DNA of 36,672 nt from Bacillaceae bacterium Marseille-Q3522. GTDB lineage: Bacteria; Bacillota; Bacilli; Bacillales; Cytobacillaceae. Positions 7,811 through 13,843 of this stretch are shown one piece after another. The stretch spans positions 1-36,672 of the forward strand of contig JAGKQJ010000025.1 in NCBI GenBank assembly GCA_017898095.1, read 5' to 3'. The notes under the pieces were generated by a model. It ran no database searches and had not been told where the DNA came from. It worked only from the letters and a program-made list of their open reading frames with translations. A program made the translations under genes and the position numbers. The first letter of the stretch is position 1, and the number at the start of each line of letters is the position of its first letter.

Positions 7811-8251
7811 TTATTCTTTCTTTTCCATATTCGAAACGAACAAAGAAGGATATTTAATCTTTTCTTTAAAGTTTTCCACAAGCTTCGCACCTGAAAGGCC
7901 ATCGCGGACGAGATCGTGTAAAAGTCTTTCTACATGGTCCATCCGGACTCTGAGGATAGTTCCTTCCAACAAAATGCTGATATGCTCGTCAAAAGTTTGA
8001 ATCGAAATTATTTTTCCTTTCAAAGGAGCGGGATCGTTGTCTTTTTTTGTGATGACAGCTTGAATCAATACATCCCCGTTTTCGTCTAACAGTGATTGAA
8101 AAAATCTCATATAAGACTTAGAAGTATAAGCTTCAAGGAGCCACGTACTGTTTTCATCCTCTTTATTAATAATTAAACCATCTTCCAGTTCAATTACATG
8201 TAAAGTCTCATTTTTGAAGACCTGTAGAGAAACTAATTTAAATGTCTTCAT
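7811..8251 (-). CDS. ywpF: YwpF-family protein
   Basis: A 146-residue protein of the YwpF-like family. The N-terminus MKTFKLVSLQVF followed by LEDGLIINKEDENSTWLLEAY is the family signature. There are no signal peptide, membrane helices or known catalytic motifs; the pattern suggests a beta-rich cytosolic protein. The C-terminal third is helical and charged (RMDHVERLLHDLVRDG). Start ATG with GGGAGGTAAAG upstream on the minus strand. In B. subtilis ywpF also lies beside ssbB (ywpH), which supports the call. It is divergent from ssbB across 252 bp. Biochemical role is unknown. Confidence 0.82.
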   Translation of the reverse strand: MKTFKLVSLQVFKNETLHVIELEDGLIINKEDENSTWLLEAYTSKSYMRFFQSLLDENGDVLIQAVITKKDNDPAPLKGKIISIQTFDEHISILLEGTILRVRMDHVERLLHDLVRDGLSGAKLVENFKEKIKYPSLFVSNMEKKE

Positions 8252-8307
8252 CTTTACCTCCCTGCCTTTGGTGAACCTTTTTAAAAGTATAACACAAGCA
8301 ATTAGGG

Positions 8308-8472
8308 AAAACGAATTTTTATTTTTTGTGAAAAAAGTTCAAAGTCGAATTTTTACGGATGATTATTAGCAAATTCTGCCCCTTTCCGTAAAAATACGGA
8401 GTAAAAATGGTGAATAAACACCGGAAAAATTGATTTTAGCGATTTTACCTGCGGTTTGGAAAATTGTAAGAT
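8308..8472 (+). promoter_or_regulatory. ssbB upstream region with ComK-like A4N5T4 boxes and promoter
   Basis: Perfect AAAA-N5-TTTT boxes occur at 8308-8320 and 8425-8437, with a one-mismatch box at 8341-8353. The 8425 box sits just upstream of a possible promoter, TTTACC (8444-8449)-N17-TAAGAT (8467-8472). Known ComK sites are pairs of such boxes at fixed spacing, and I do not see an ideal second box for 8425, so binding is tentative. A short hairpin CCGTA-AAAA-TACGG is at 8386-8399. Confidence 0.35.
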
Positions 8473-8503
8473 AAGAACACGCAAACGAAAAGGAGGTAAA
8501 AAA

Positions 8504-8881
8504 ATGATAAACCAAGTTACTTTAGTTGGAAGACTGACAAAAAAGCCTGAATTGAAAATTACTGCAGAAGGAACACCAGTTACGAATGTCACATTGGCTG
8601 TAAACCGCCATTATCGCAATCAACAAGGTGAAATTGACGCAGATTTTGTGCAATGTACACTTTGGCGCAGAATGGCGGAAAATACGGCACAGTATTGTGA
8701 TAAAGGTTCCTTAATTGGCATCACCGGCAGAATTCATACGAGAAATTATGAGAATTCAGAGGGAAGAAGGGTGTATGTGACAGAAGTGATTGCTGAGTCA
8801 GTAAGATTTATCGGGCCAAAAAAATCAGAGGAGCAGCACACAGATAGAGAGGAAGTGAAACTTGGTGGTGAAAGCTTCTGA
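8504..8881 (+). CDS. ssbB: single-stranded DNA-binding protein SsbB
   Basis: OB-fold protein that coats single-stranded DNA; SsbB is the paralogue linked to natural transformation in B. subtilis. 125 residues: OB fold at about 1-105 (MINQVTLVGRLTKKPELK, AVNRHYRNQQGEIDADFVQCTLWR, GSLIGITGRIHTRNYEN, YVTEVIAESVRFI). The tail is short and polar and ends GGESF, without the acidic DDDIPF-type tip of SsbA that recruits partner proteins. This absence and the position next to ywpF identify SsbB. Start ATG 8504 with AAAAGGAGG 8 bp upstream. ComK-like boxes lie upstream. The next small ORF overlaps its end. Confidence 0.9.
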   Translation: MINQVTLVGRLTKKPELKITAEGTPVTNVTLAVNRHYRNQQGEIDADFVQCTLWRRMAENTAQYCDKGSLIGITGRIHTRNYENSEGRRVYVTEVIAESVRFIGPKKSEEQHTDREEVKLGGESF

Positions 8882-9071
8882 CCATAATCATGCATTAGCC
8901 CCGGAAATTGAACAGCTTATTGAGACTTTGATCATAATGCAAGGACGGTCTAATCAGAAAATAAATGAACTTACTGCGAAAATAAATCAATTAGAGCACC
9001 TAATTCACCAACATCCATTTCCAAAGCAACGAGTTATCGTTCTTGACCACAGGCTCCGGAAACAACAGTAA
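8862..9071 (+). CDS. small coiled-coil ORF overlapping the ssbB end
   Basis: Up to 69 residues from TTG 8862, or 67-68 from GTG 8865 or 8868. It overlaps the last 20 bp of ssbB, an arrangement typical of translational coupling; GAGAGGAAG at about 8847-8855 could serve as its ribosome binding site. The product is helical and polar, with a heptad-like stretch IIMQGRSNQKINELTAKINQLEHLIHQ (about 27-53) suggesting a short coiled coil, then a basic end. No family recognised. The strong terminator at 9202 would end an ssbB-plus-this transcript. It could be a chance frame. Confidence 0.5.
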   Translation: MVVKASDHNHALAPEIEQLIETLIIMQGRSNQKINELTAKINQLEHLIHQHPFPKQRVIVLDHRLRKQQ

Positions 9072-9201
9072 TTACTTTCCAGTAAAAAACAAGAAAAGTC
9101 AACAGAAATTGCAGAGAAAGCAACCACTAATAGAGGAATTTCCCCAATCATCCTTCCATAGAAAAAATCAAGGATTATCCCCGAAAGTTTCTCCATTTTT
9201 A

Positions 9202-9229
9202 AAAATCCAGCGTTCGCTGGATTTTTTTT
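9202..9229 (+). terminator. strong rho-independent terminator after ssbB
   Basis: AAAATCCAGC (9202-9211), loop GTTC, GCTGGATTTT (9216-9225), then further T to 9229. It is a textbook hairpin with a U tract. Confidence 0.9.
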
Positions 9230-9306
9230 CTGATAAAAAGCAAAAAAAAAGCACGACAATTTTAAAAATAGTCGTACCTGAAAAATTTTATAGGTGATAT
9301 AAATAT

Positions 9307-9380
9307 TGGAGCGGATGATGGGAATCGAACCCACGACGAGAGCTTGGGAAGCTCTTGTTTTACCACTAAACTACATCCGC
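9307..9380 (-). tRNA. tRNA-Gly (anticodon CCC)
   Basis: On the minus strand: acceptor arm GCGGATG/CATCCGC, D-arm TAGTTTAGTGGTAAAAC, anticodon stem AGAGC/GCTCT with loop TTCCCAA (anticodon CCC, codon GGG), T-loop TTCGATT, discriminator T and an encoded CCA. Total is 74 nt including CCA. The body resembles the Bacillus tRNA-Gly(UCC) type, with an extra C in the anticodon position. It is isolated rather than in a cluster. Upstream on the minus strand there is a TATAAT (about 9393-9398 on plus) with a TTGACA only 7 bp before it, so the promoter looks non-standard. Confidence 0.92.
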
Positions 9381-9499
9381 AAAGTCCTACTTTTATTATA
9401 TACCTGTTGTCAAGACCTTTGCTCGCTAAATGGAAACCGGGTTGATCAGTTGGTGACCCCCGACTGCAAAGCCTTTCATCGGCAATAATCCATAGAACA

Positions 9500-9878
9500 T
9501 AAAGTGAAACTTCCATCAGTGGGGTTTTTTTCGACGCACAGGACGTGCTAGTGCCGACGTTGCAACAGGACGTTGCGCCTTTAGTCGGTAGACGCACAGG
9601 ACGTGCTAGTGCCGACGTTGCAACAGGACGTTGCGCCTTTAGTCGGTAGACGCACAGGACGTGCTAGTGCCGACGTTGCAACAGGACGCCTGAGATCTTA
9701 GTCGGCACACGTCCCCCACTGATGGTTAGCCACGCGGAGCCTGATTGAAGTTTCTAAGGGGCTGAAGCCCAAAGAAACTTCAATCGGGCTTTTAGGGGCA
9801 GTTTATCCCCCGCCTAGCATGATTGGTCTAACCTCCATTTTGAGGCGGGGGTATTACTGCCCCTTAATCTGCGATAAA
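9500..9878 (+). repeat. complex hairpin-rich repeat, copy A
   Basis: A 379-bp non-coding element whose reverse complement recurs at 34965-35289. It has three consecutive fold-back modules. Module 1 is bounded by CCATCAGTGGGG (9513-9524) and CCCCACTGATGG (9714-9725) and encloses the 58-bp tandem units. Module 2 is TTGAAGTTTCT (9745-9755) with AGAAACTTCAA (9773-9783). Module 3 is GGGGCAGT (9795-9802) with ACTGCCCC (9856-9863), extended by TCCCCCGCCT/AGGCGGGGG. The shared outer limits are TAAAGTGAAACTTCC on one side and CTGCGATAAA on the other. There is no ORF. It is probably a non-autonomous mobile element or a structured DNA/RNA element; class uncertain. Confidence 0.8.
9533..9706 (+). repeat. 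58-bp tandem triplication inside copy A
   Basis: Units begin at 9533, 9591 and 9649, each starting GACGCACAGGACGTGCTAGT. The first two are identical over 58 bp. The third matches to about 9687 and then diverges (CCTGAGATC in place of TTGCGCC). Copy B has only the equivalent of the third unit, so the first two are an expansion in copy A. Confidence 0.9.
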
Positions 9879-9888
9879 TATACATAAG

Positions 9889-9934
9889 CCCCCTTTGCGG
9901 GGGATGATTGAAGAGGCCAACACGGCCTCTTTTA
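9889..9934 (+). terminator. two hairpins downstream of copy A
   Basis: CCCCC-TTTGC-GGGGG (9889-9903) is followed by AGAGGCC-AACAC-GGCCTCT (9912-9930) and TTTA. The second resembles a rho-independent terminator on the plus strand. It lies 70 bp past the end of the leftward DUF1646 gene and may act in both directions. Confidence 0.55.
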
Positions 9935-10006
9935 CCAAAAGCAATATGCTTCAGTGAAAATCCCGACGATCACAAAATGTTATTTCCGGAAAAGCTAAAA
10001 CGCGGG

Positions 10007-11017
10007 TCAAAACAGAAACAGAACGATAAAGAAAAAGATCATTAGGATAAAGCCGACAGGAAGTCCGAATTGCGCCCACTCTTTGCTCGTAATATTTAAT
10101 TTCCCGGCAGAAATGATGTTTGGAATATTTCCGGGAATCAACATTCCCCCGCTAATCAGCAAACCAAGTAAAATCGCCTGAATCGATGCACCGCTCATTG
10201 ACGGACTTACCTCTGCAGCAGCAAGTGTGGCATTATCAAGTACAGCAGATATCGTGTTAATCCAATATAATACTGCAGGATGCAAGTTGAGCAAATATTC
10301 TTCGATGAAAGGTTCAAAGCCTGCTCCGAGGAAGGTTAAGCCCATGATAAACAGATAAATTTTACCGGTACGAATAAAAATCTCTGTATAACTGTCCGGC
10401 TGTAAATCACTTTCCAGTGTGCTTTCGTCACGTTTCGGTTTGACGAGAAAAAATGACGCGACTCCTAATGCAATCACAGAAGGTACAACTTCCGGTCCAA
10501 TCAATTGAAAAAGATAAAAGAATTCTTCATTCAGCTTGCTGATTGTCAACGTTGACAACGGTTCCCCAATTGGTGTCAGCGCAGCGCCAAGCCCAATCGA
10601 AAAACAGGAAAGTATAACAAAACGGATTTCAGCCTGGCGGTTTAAACGCAGGACAGAGACTATAATAACAAGCACTAAAGCGGCAATAATAGCTGTAATA
10701 ATACTGGAAACGAAGCCTAATACAATCACAACAACAGCTAAAAACACGCGATCTGTCATCGCTTTACTTAAGAAAATAATCCCTTTTTCCAACGGGGTTT
10801 GCAGCCATTTACATAGTAATCCGGCCACAAGAACAGCAATCGTAATATGTATCGGATCCTCCAGTGCTTTCACAAACAGCTCCATATGCAGCACACCGCT
10901 CGTAATTGCAGCTGCAATCCCCATCATAAACAAAAATATTTCTAAATTATTTTCTACTTGCCTCACCGTTAGCGGCAAAAACAAAACAAGCAATAAGATA
11001 ATAATCAGACCGATCAT
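10007..11017 (-). CDS. DUF1646-family predicted cation transporter
   Basis: A 336-residue integral membrane protein with about ten hydrophobic segments. Two inverted-repeat-like halves each carry a Pro/Gly hairpin motif: GLGAALTPIGEPLSTLT (about 160-176) and GGMLIPGNIPNIISAGKL (about 292-309). Such motifs mark the substrate site in ion-transporter superfamily members such as NhaD and ArsB. I take ATG 11017 as the start (MIGLIIILLLVLF), because AAAGGA lies 9 bp upstream; a TTG at 11077 adds 20 polar residues and has no spaced Shine-Dalgarno. Substrate unknown; a cation is the family's prediction. It is monocistronic, with hairpins downstream near 9912. Confidence 0.8.
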   Translation of the reverse strand: MIGLIIILLLVLFLPLTVRQVENNLEIFLFMMGIAAAITSGVLHMELFVKALEDPIHITIAVLVAGLLCKWLQTPLEKGIIFLSKAMTDRVFLAVVVIVLGFVSSIITAIIAALVLVIIVSVLRLNRQAEIRFVILSCFSIGLGAALTPIGEPLSTLTISKLNEEFFYLFQLIGPEVVPSVIALGVASFFLVKPKRDESTLESDLQPDSYTEIFIRTGKIYLFIMGLTFLGAGFEPFIEEYLLNLHPAVLYWINTISAVLDNATLAAAEVSPSMSGASIQAILLGLLISGGMLIPGNIPNIISAGKLNITSKEWAQFGLPVGFILMIFFFIVLFLF

Positions 11018-11258
11018 AACTTCAAATCCTTTGAGTTTAATTTTTCTAAATACATGATTTATCCTTGATATGTACAACTCCTATTGTATCCATTTGCCGC
11101 TGTTTTTTAAAGTGACTATTTTAACAAACGATGGCTTTTTAAAATCGCCGATGTCAAAAAAGTTTTTTTCAGTAATGCGAAAAGATTTACACAAAAGTAT
11201 TTCCCTTAACAAAGTAGAATATTATGCAGCTGCAAGCTCCTGTAAGAAACTATTTTTT

Positions 11259-11561
11259 TTATCCCCATTCCGCACCCCATTTTTTCATTTCTTTAAGAAC
11301 GCTGTGAAATGCTTGTCCTTTTTCCGTAAGGGTATATTTCACTGTTACCGGGACAGTAGGAATAACACTGCGAACAATAATTTCATTTTTTTCTAAGTGT
11401 TTTAATGTTGAGGTGAGCGCATTCGGGCTTATTCCCGTGATCGCCCGACGAAGTTCATTAAACCGCTTCGTACCATCGTATAATTCTCTCAACACAAGAA
11501 AAGACCATTTATTCCCGATAATATTCAATGCTTTTTCAATTGAACATGGTATTTCTGGCAA
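11259..11561 (-). CDS. HxlR-family winged-helix transcriptional regulator
   Basis: A 100-residue HxlR/MarR-like dimeric DNA-binding protein. The winged helix spans about 10-90 (CSIEKALNIIGNKWSFLVLRELYDG, RFNELRRAITGISPNALTSTLKHLE, VKYTLTEKGQ). I choose TTG 11561 as the start because AGGAGG lies 7 bp upstream of it; an ATG at 11579 would precede that site. With this start a cysteine falls at position 6 (MPEIPC), the place of the redox-sensing Cys6 of B. subtilis YodB, suggesting electrophile or aldehyde sensing. It is divergent from the alcohol dehydrogenase gene, with a 19-bp palindrome between them; I infer that it controls itself and that gene. Confidence 0.88.
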   Translation of the reverse strand: MPEIPCSIEKALNIIGNKWSFLVLRELYDGTKRFNELRRAITGISPNALTSTLKHLEKNEIIVRSVIPTVPVTVKYTLTEKGQAFHSVLKEMKKWGAEWG

Positions 11562-11596
11562 AGTCGAACCTCCTCTCATGATATATAAAATATAGC

Positions 11597-11615
11597 TAGT
11601 TAAAATAATTAACTA
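11597..11615. promoter_or_regulatory. 19-bp palindromic operator candidate for the HxlR regulator
   Basis: TAGTTAA (11597-11603), 5-bp spacer AATAA, TTAACTA (11609-11615): a perfect 7-5-7 inverted repeat. It lies 36 bp upstream of the regulator's start, in its probable promoter, and on the same intergenic region as the dehydrogenase promoter. Confidence 0.6.
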
Positions 11616-11686
11616 TATTATAAAAAAATCACTACTTCAAATATTATATTAATAATCGTAAAATAGCAATATAGTCTTGCGAAGAA

Positions 11687-11714
11687 TAAAGTGAAACTTC
11701 CATCAGTGGGGTTT
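11687..11714 (+). repeat. solo end of the copy A/B element
   Basis: Twenty-eight bases identical to the left end of copy A (TAAAGTGAAACTTCCATCAG then TGGGGTTT) occur alone, with no other module, between the HxlR operator and the dehydrogenase gene. It is followed by the palindrome AGTGAATTCACT (11718-11729). Probably a relic. Confidence 0.7.
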
Positions 11715-11777
11715 CTAAGTGAATTCACTCTTTTCATTATGTGAACTGTTGCACAGCAATAAAGGAGGAATATTTAG

Positions 11778-12956
11778 ATGAATTTCAATTATTTTATTCC
11801 AACAAAAATTTTATTCGGTCCCGGAAAATTAAATGAACTTGCCAATGAACCGCTGCCGGGGAAAAAAGCTTTAATCGTCATTTCTGCGGGAAAATCAATG
11901 AAACAGAATGGTTACTTAGACCGCGTCATTAACATTCTTAAAGGAAAAAACATCGATCACGTTTTATTTGATAAAATATTGCCAAACCCAATATTATCCC
12001 ATGTCATGGAAGCAGCAACACTTGCCAAAGAAGAAAACTGCGATTTTGTGATCGGACTTGGCGGCGGCAGTAGCATCGACTCGGCGAAAAGCATTGCCCT
12101 AATGGCAAAAAATCCAGGAGAATATTGGGATTATGTATTTGGCGGATCCGGCAAAGGAAAGCCGGTTATAAACGGAGCGCTTCCGGTCGTCGCAATTACG
12201 ACAACTGCGGGAACGGGAACCGAAGCGGATCCTTGGACGGTCATTACGAAGGAAGATACAAATGAGAAAATTGGTTTTGGTAATGCCGATACTTTCCCGG
12301 TTCTGTCTGTAGTTGATCCGGAGCTAATGTTGACAGTGCCAAAGCATCTGACAGCATATCAAGGCTTTGACGCGTTATTTCACTCAACAGAAGGATATAT
12401 TGCAAAAACAGCAACACCAATCAGTGATGCATTTGCATTGAAAAGCATTGAGTTAATCAGCAAGTACTTGCCAAAATGTATTGAAGACGGGAATAATCTT
12501 GAAGCACGGACACAAGTAGCATTAGCAAACACGCTTTCCGGTTTTGTTGAATCTACTTCAAGCTGTACATCCGAACATTCCATGGAACACGCGCTCAGTG
12601 CCCATCATCCGGATCTCCCCCATGGAGCTGGTTTGATTATGCTGTCCGAAGCTTATAATTCGTTCTTTGCTGCGAAAGCACCTGAACGGTTCACAGTAAT
12701 GGCAAAGGCGATGGGCGTAGACACAGAAGCACTGCCGGAAGCAGAACGGCCAATGTCATTTGTCAAAGCCATGGTAAAGCTTCAAGAAGAATGCGGCGTC
12801 CGCAAACTGAAAATGTCCGATTATGGCATCAAAAAAGAAGATCTTCCAAAATACGCAGAAAATGCGCGGCAAACAATGGGCGGACTCTTCGCCTGCGACC
12901 CTTATGAATTATCACACGAAGAAACGGTTGCGATCATGACAGAAGCATTTCAATGA
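11778..12956 (+). CDS. iron-containing alcohol dehydrogenase (butanol dehydrogenase-like)
   Basis: Group III NAD(P)-dependent alcohol dehydrogenase, cytosolic, 392 residues. N-terminal nucleotide domain with GPGKLNEL and the GGGSSIDSAKSIAL motif (about 95-108). The helical metal domain carries ligands in TTAGTGTEADP (about 143-153), GFDALFHSTEGYI (about 197-209) and EHSMEHALSAHHPDLPHGAGL (about 263-283). The last two resemble the BdhA/YugJ group, which reduces or oxidises short-chain alcohols and aldehydes. Start ATG with AAAGGAGG 9 bp upstream. It stands alone, divergent from a Cys6-type HxlR regulator, which hints at induction by an aldehyde or quinone. Followed by a hairpin at 12989. Confidence 0.9.
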   Translation: MNFNYFIPTKILFGPGKLNELANEPLPGKKALIVISAGKSMKQNGYLDRVINILKGKNIDHVLFDKILPNPILSHVMEAATLAKEENCDFVIGLGGGSSIDSAKSIALMAKNPGEYWDYVFGGSGKGKPVINGALPVVAITTTAGTGTEADPWTVITKEDTNEKIGFGNADTFPVLSVVDPELMLTVPKHLTAYQGFDALFHSTEGYIAKTATPISDAFALKSIELISKYLPKCIEDGNNLEARTQVALANTLSGFVESTSSCTSEHSMEHALSAHHPDLPHGAGLIMLSEAYNSFFAAKAPERFTVMAKAMGVDTEALPEAERPMSFVKAMVKLQEECGVRKLKMSDYGIKKEDLPKYAENARQTMGGLFACDPYELSHEETVAIMTEAFQ

Positions 12957-12988
12957 TGCAGTGATCTAAAAGGTTCATTAAATAATAT

Positions 12989-13028
12989 CCGCTCCCCAAA
13001 AAGAAGACTTTTTATTTTATGGGGGGCG
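12989..13028 (+). terminator. hairpin after alcohol dehydrogenase
   Basis: CGCTCCCC (12990-12997) pairs, with one G-U, to GGGGGGCG (13021-13028). The loop holds A and T runs, but no T run follows. It is preceded by AAAAGGTTCATT at 12968, the same lead-in as the hairpin at 13552, so the two are related copies. Confidence 0.5.
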
Positions 13029-13031
13029 AAT

Positions 13032-13063
13032 TTTAAATGAAACTTCCATTGTTGTGGTTTTTC
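13032..13063 (+). repeat. degenerate copy of the A/B element end
   Basis: TTTAAATGAAACTTCCATT followed by GTTGTGGTTTTTCT resembles the element end (TAAAGTGAAACTTCCATCAG then TGGGGTTTTT) with several changes. It follows the hairpin after the dehydrogenase directly. Probably a decayed end. Confidence 0.45.
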
Positions 13064-13121
13064 TCACGGCAAAATTTTAATGACTAATAGGGTTTCTTGA
13101 ATATTATTTTCATATCAGATT

Positions 13122-13211
13122 GGACAATAAATGTCTCAAAACGGACAATAAAATAAAAAAACAGACAATATCTTAAAAAAACGGACAATAAAATAATAGA
13201 AACGGACAATA
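13122..13211 (+). repeat. helix-phased direct repeats, GGACAATA array
   Basis: The octamer GGACAATA (once AGACAATA) starts at 13122, 13143, 13163, 13183 and 13204, giving steps of 21, 20, 20 and 21 bp, about two helical turns. Spacers are A-rich and usually lead in with AAAC. No gene overlaps. The remainder of 12957-13843 holds other repeats, the hairpin at 13552, and about 250 bp (13596-13843) in which I see nothing. Confidence 0.75.
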
Positions 13212-13425
13212 AATGATGAAAGCAAGTTTATAAATCGGTTCTAAGAATATTTTTCTGCAAAATAGGGATAAATAGGTTTTCGTCCTTGTAAAAAAAGTAA
13301 ATTTCAAGCAATGTATATAACATAATGTACAAATCCTAATTAAAAAATGCTGAAAGTGGACAAAAAATAAGGAAATCAGTACAGCAACAGGCGAATTTCG
13401 CAGTATTTATATATTACTAAACACA

Positions 13426-13535
13426 CATGACCCGCCGGATCACAAACTCGGATGAAAATTTTATTTTCAAATCAAACATCCATGCCCCGCTAGGTCACAA
13501 ACTCCGGAAGCAAATATTAATTTCATACCAAAAGG
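13426..13535 (+). repeat. imperfect 55-bp direct repeat pair
   Basis: CATGACCCGCCGGATCACAA at 13426 and CATGCCCCGCTAGGTCACAA at 13481 begin two units 55 bp apart. Both continue with ACTC-GGA, then AT-rich sequence with a TATTAATTTC or TTTTATTTTC stretch. The open frame across them (13427-13663) has no ribosome binding site and is not called. Confidence 0.55.
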
Positions 13536-13551
13536 TTCATTCAAAAAAAAT

Positions 13552-13595
13552 CCGCTGCCCGAAACGGAGAACTTTTCGTTTTGGGCAGCGGTTTA
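13552..13595 (+). terminator. 15-bp-stem hairpin, terminator-like
   Basis: CCGCTGCCCGAAACG (13552-13566) pairs with CGTTTTGGGCAGCGG (13577-13591), one G-U, and is followed by TTTATT. It has no obvious gene upstream: the nearest plus-strand gene ended at 12956. It is preceded by the same AAAAGGTTCATT lead-in (13530-13541) as the hairpin at 12989. Confidence 0.65.
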
Positions 13596-13843
13596 TTATG
13601 TTAAACATCATTAGTTGTGGGTTTACTGCGATTAAATCAATTAATTTAAAACCCCAACTTTGATGTAATAATTTTCCATGAATAAGTGTAGCAAGGCTTT
13701 GAGCCACTCTGTCATTTTATTTTTGTCCCTACAACGTCTTTTCCTATACTATTAATTTGGGACTACATTATATAAATCCTTGATATAGCTGGATTTGGTT
13801 AAAAATGTCGCCAAACTTGGGTTAAAGAAGTTCTTCTTATTTT

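Noticed and set aside
9043-9597. Open frames around the tRNA (9043-9297 plus, 9262-9597 minus, 9306-9488 plus)
   Set aside because: They cross the ssbB terminator, the tRNA and copy A and show no protein-like composition.
9500-9878. CRISPR array or TnpB guide-RNA locus
   Set aside because: The 58-bp units are contiguous with no spacers, there are no cas genes, and no tnpB or iscB reading frame adjoins either copy. A relic of such an element remains possible, but I see no direct evidence.
10536-11057. 173-codon frame on the plus strand
   Set aside because: It is the antisense of the DUF1646 transporter; the Ile/Thr/Asn-rich translation is the shadow of a membrane protein.
13122-13211. Plasmid or phage replication origin based on iteron-like repeats
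   Set aside because: No replication initiator gene, no partition genes and a chromosomal backbone on both sides.
13427-13663. 78-codon frame
   Set aside because: It spans the 55-bp repeats and a hairpin and lacks a ribosome binding site.
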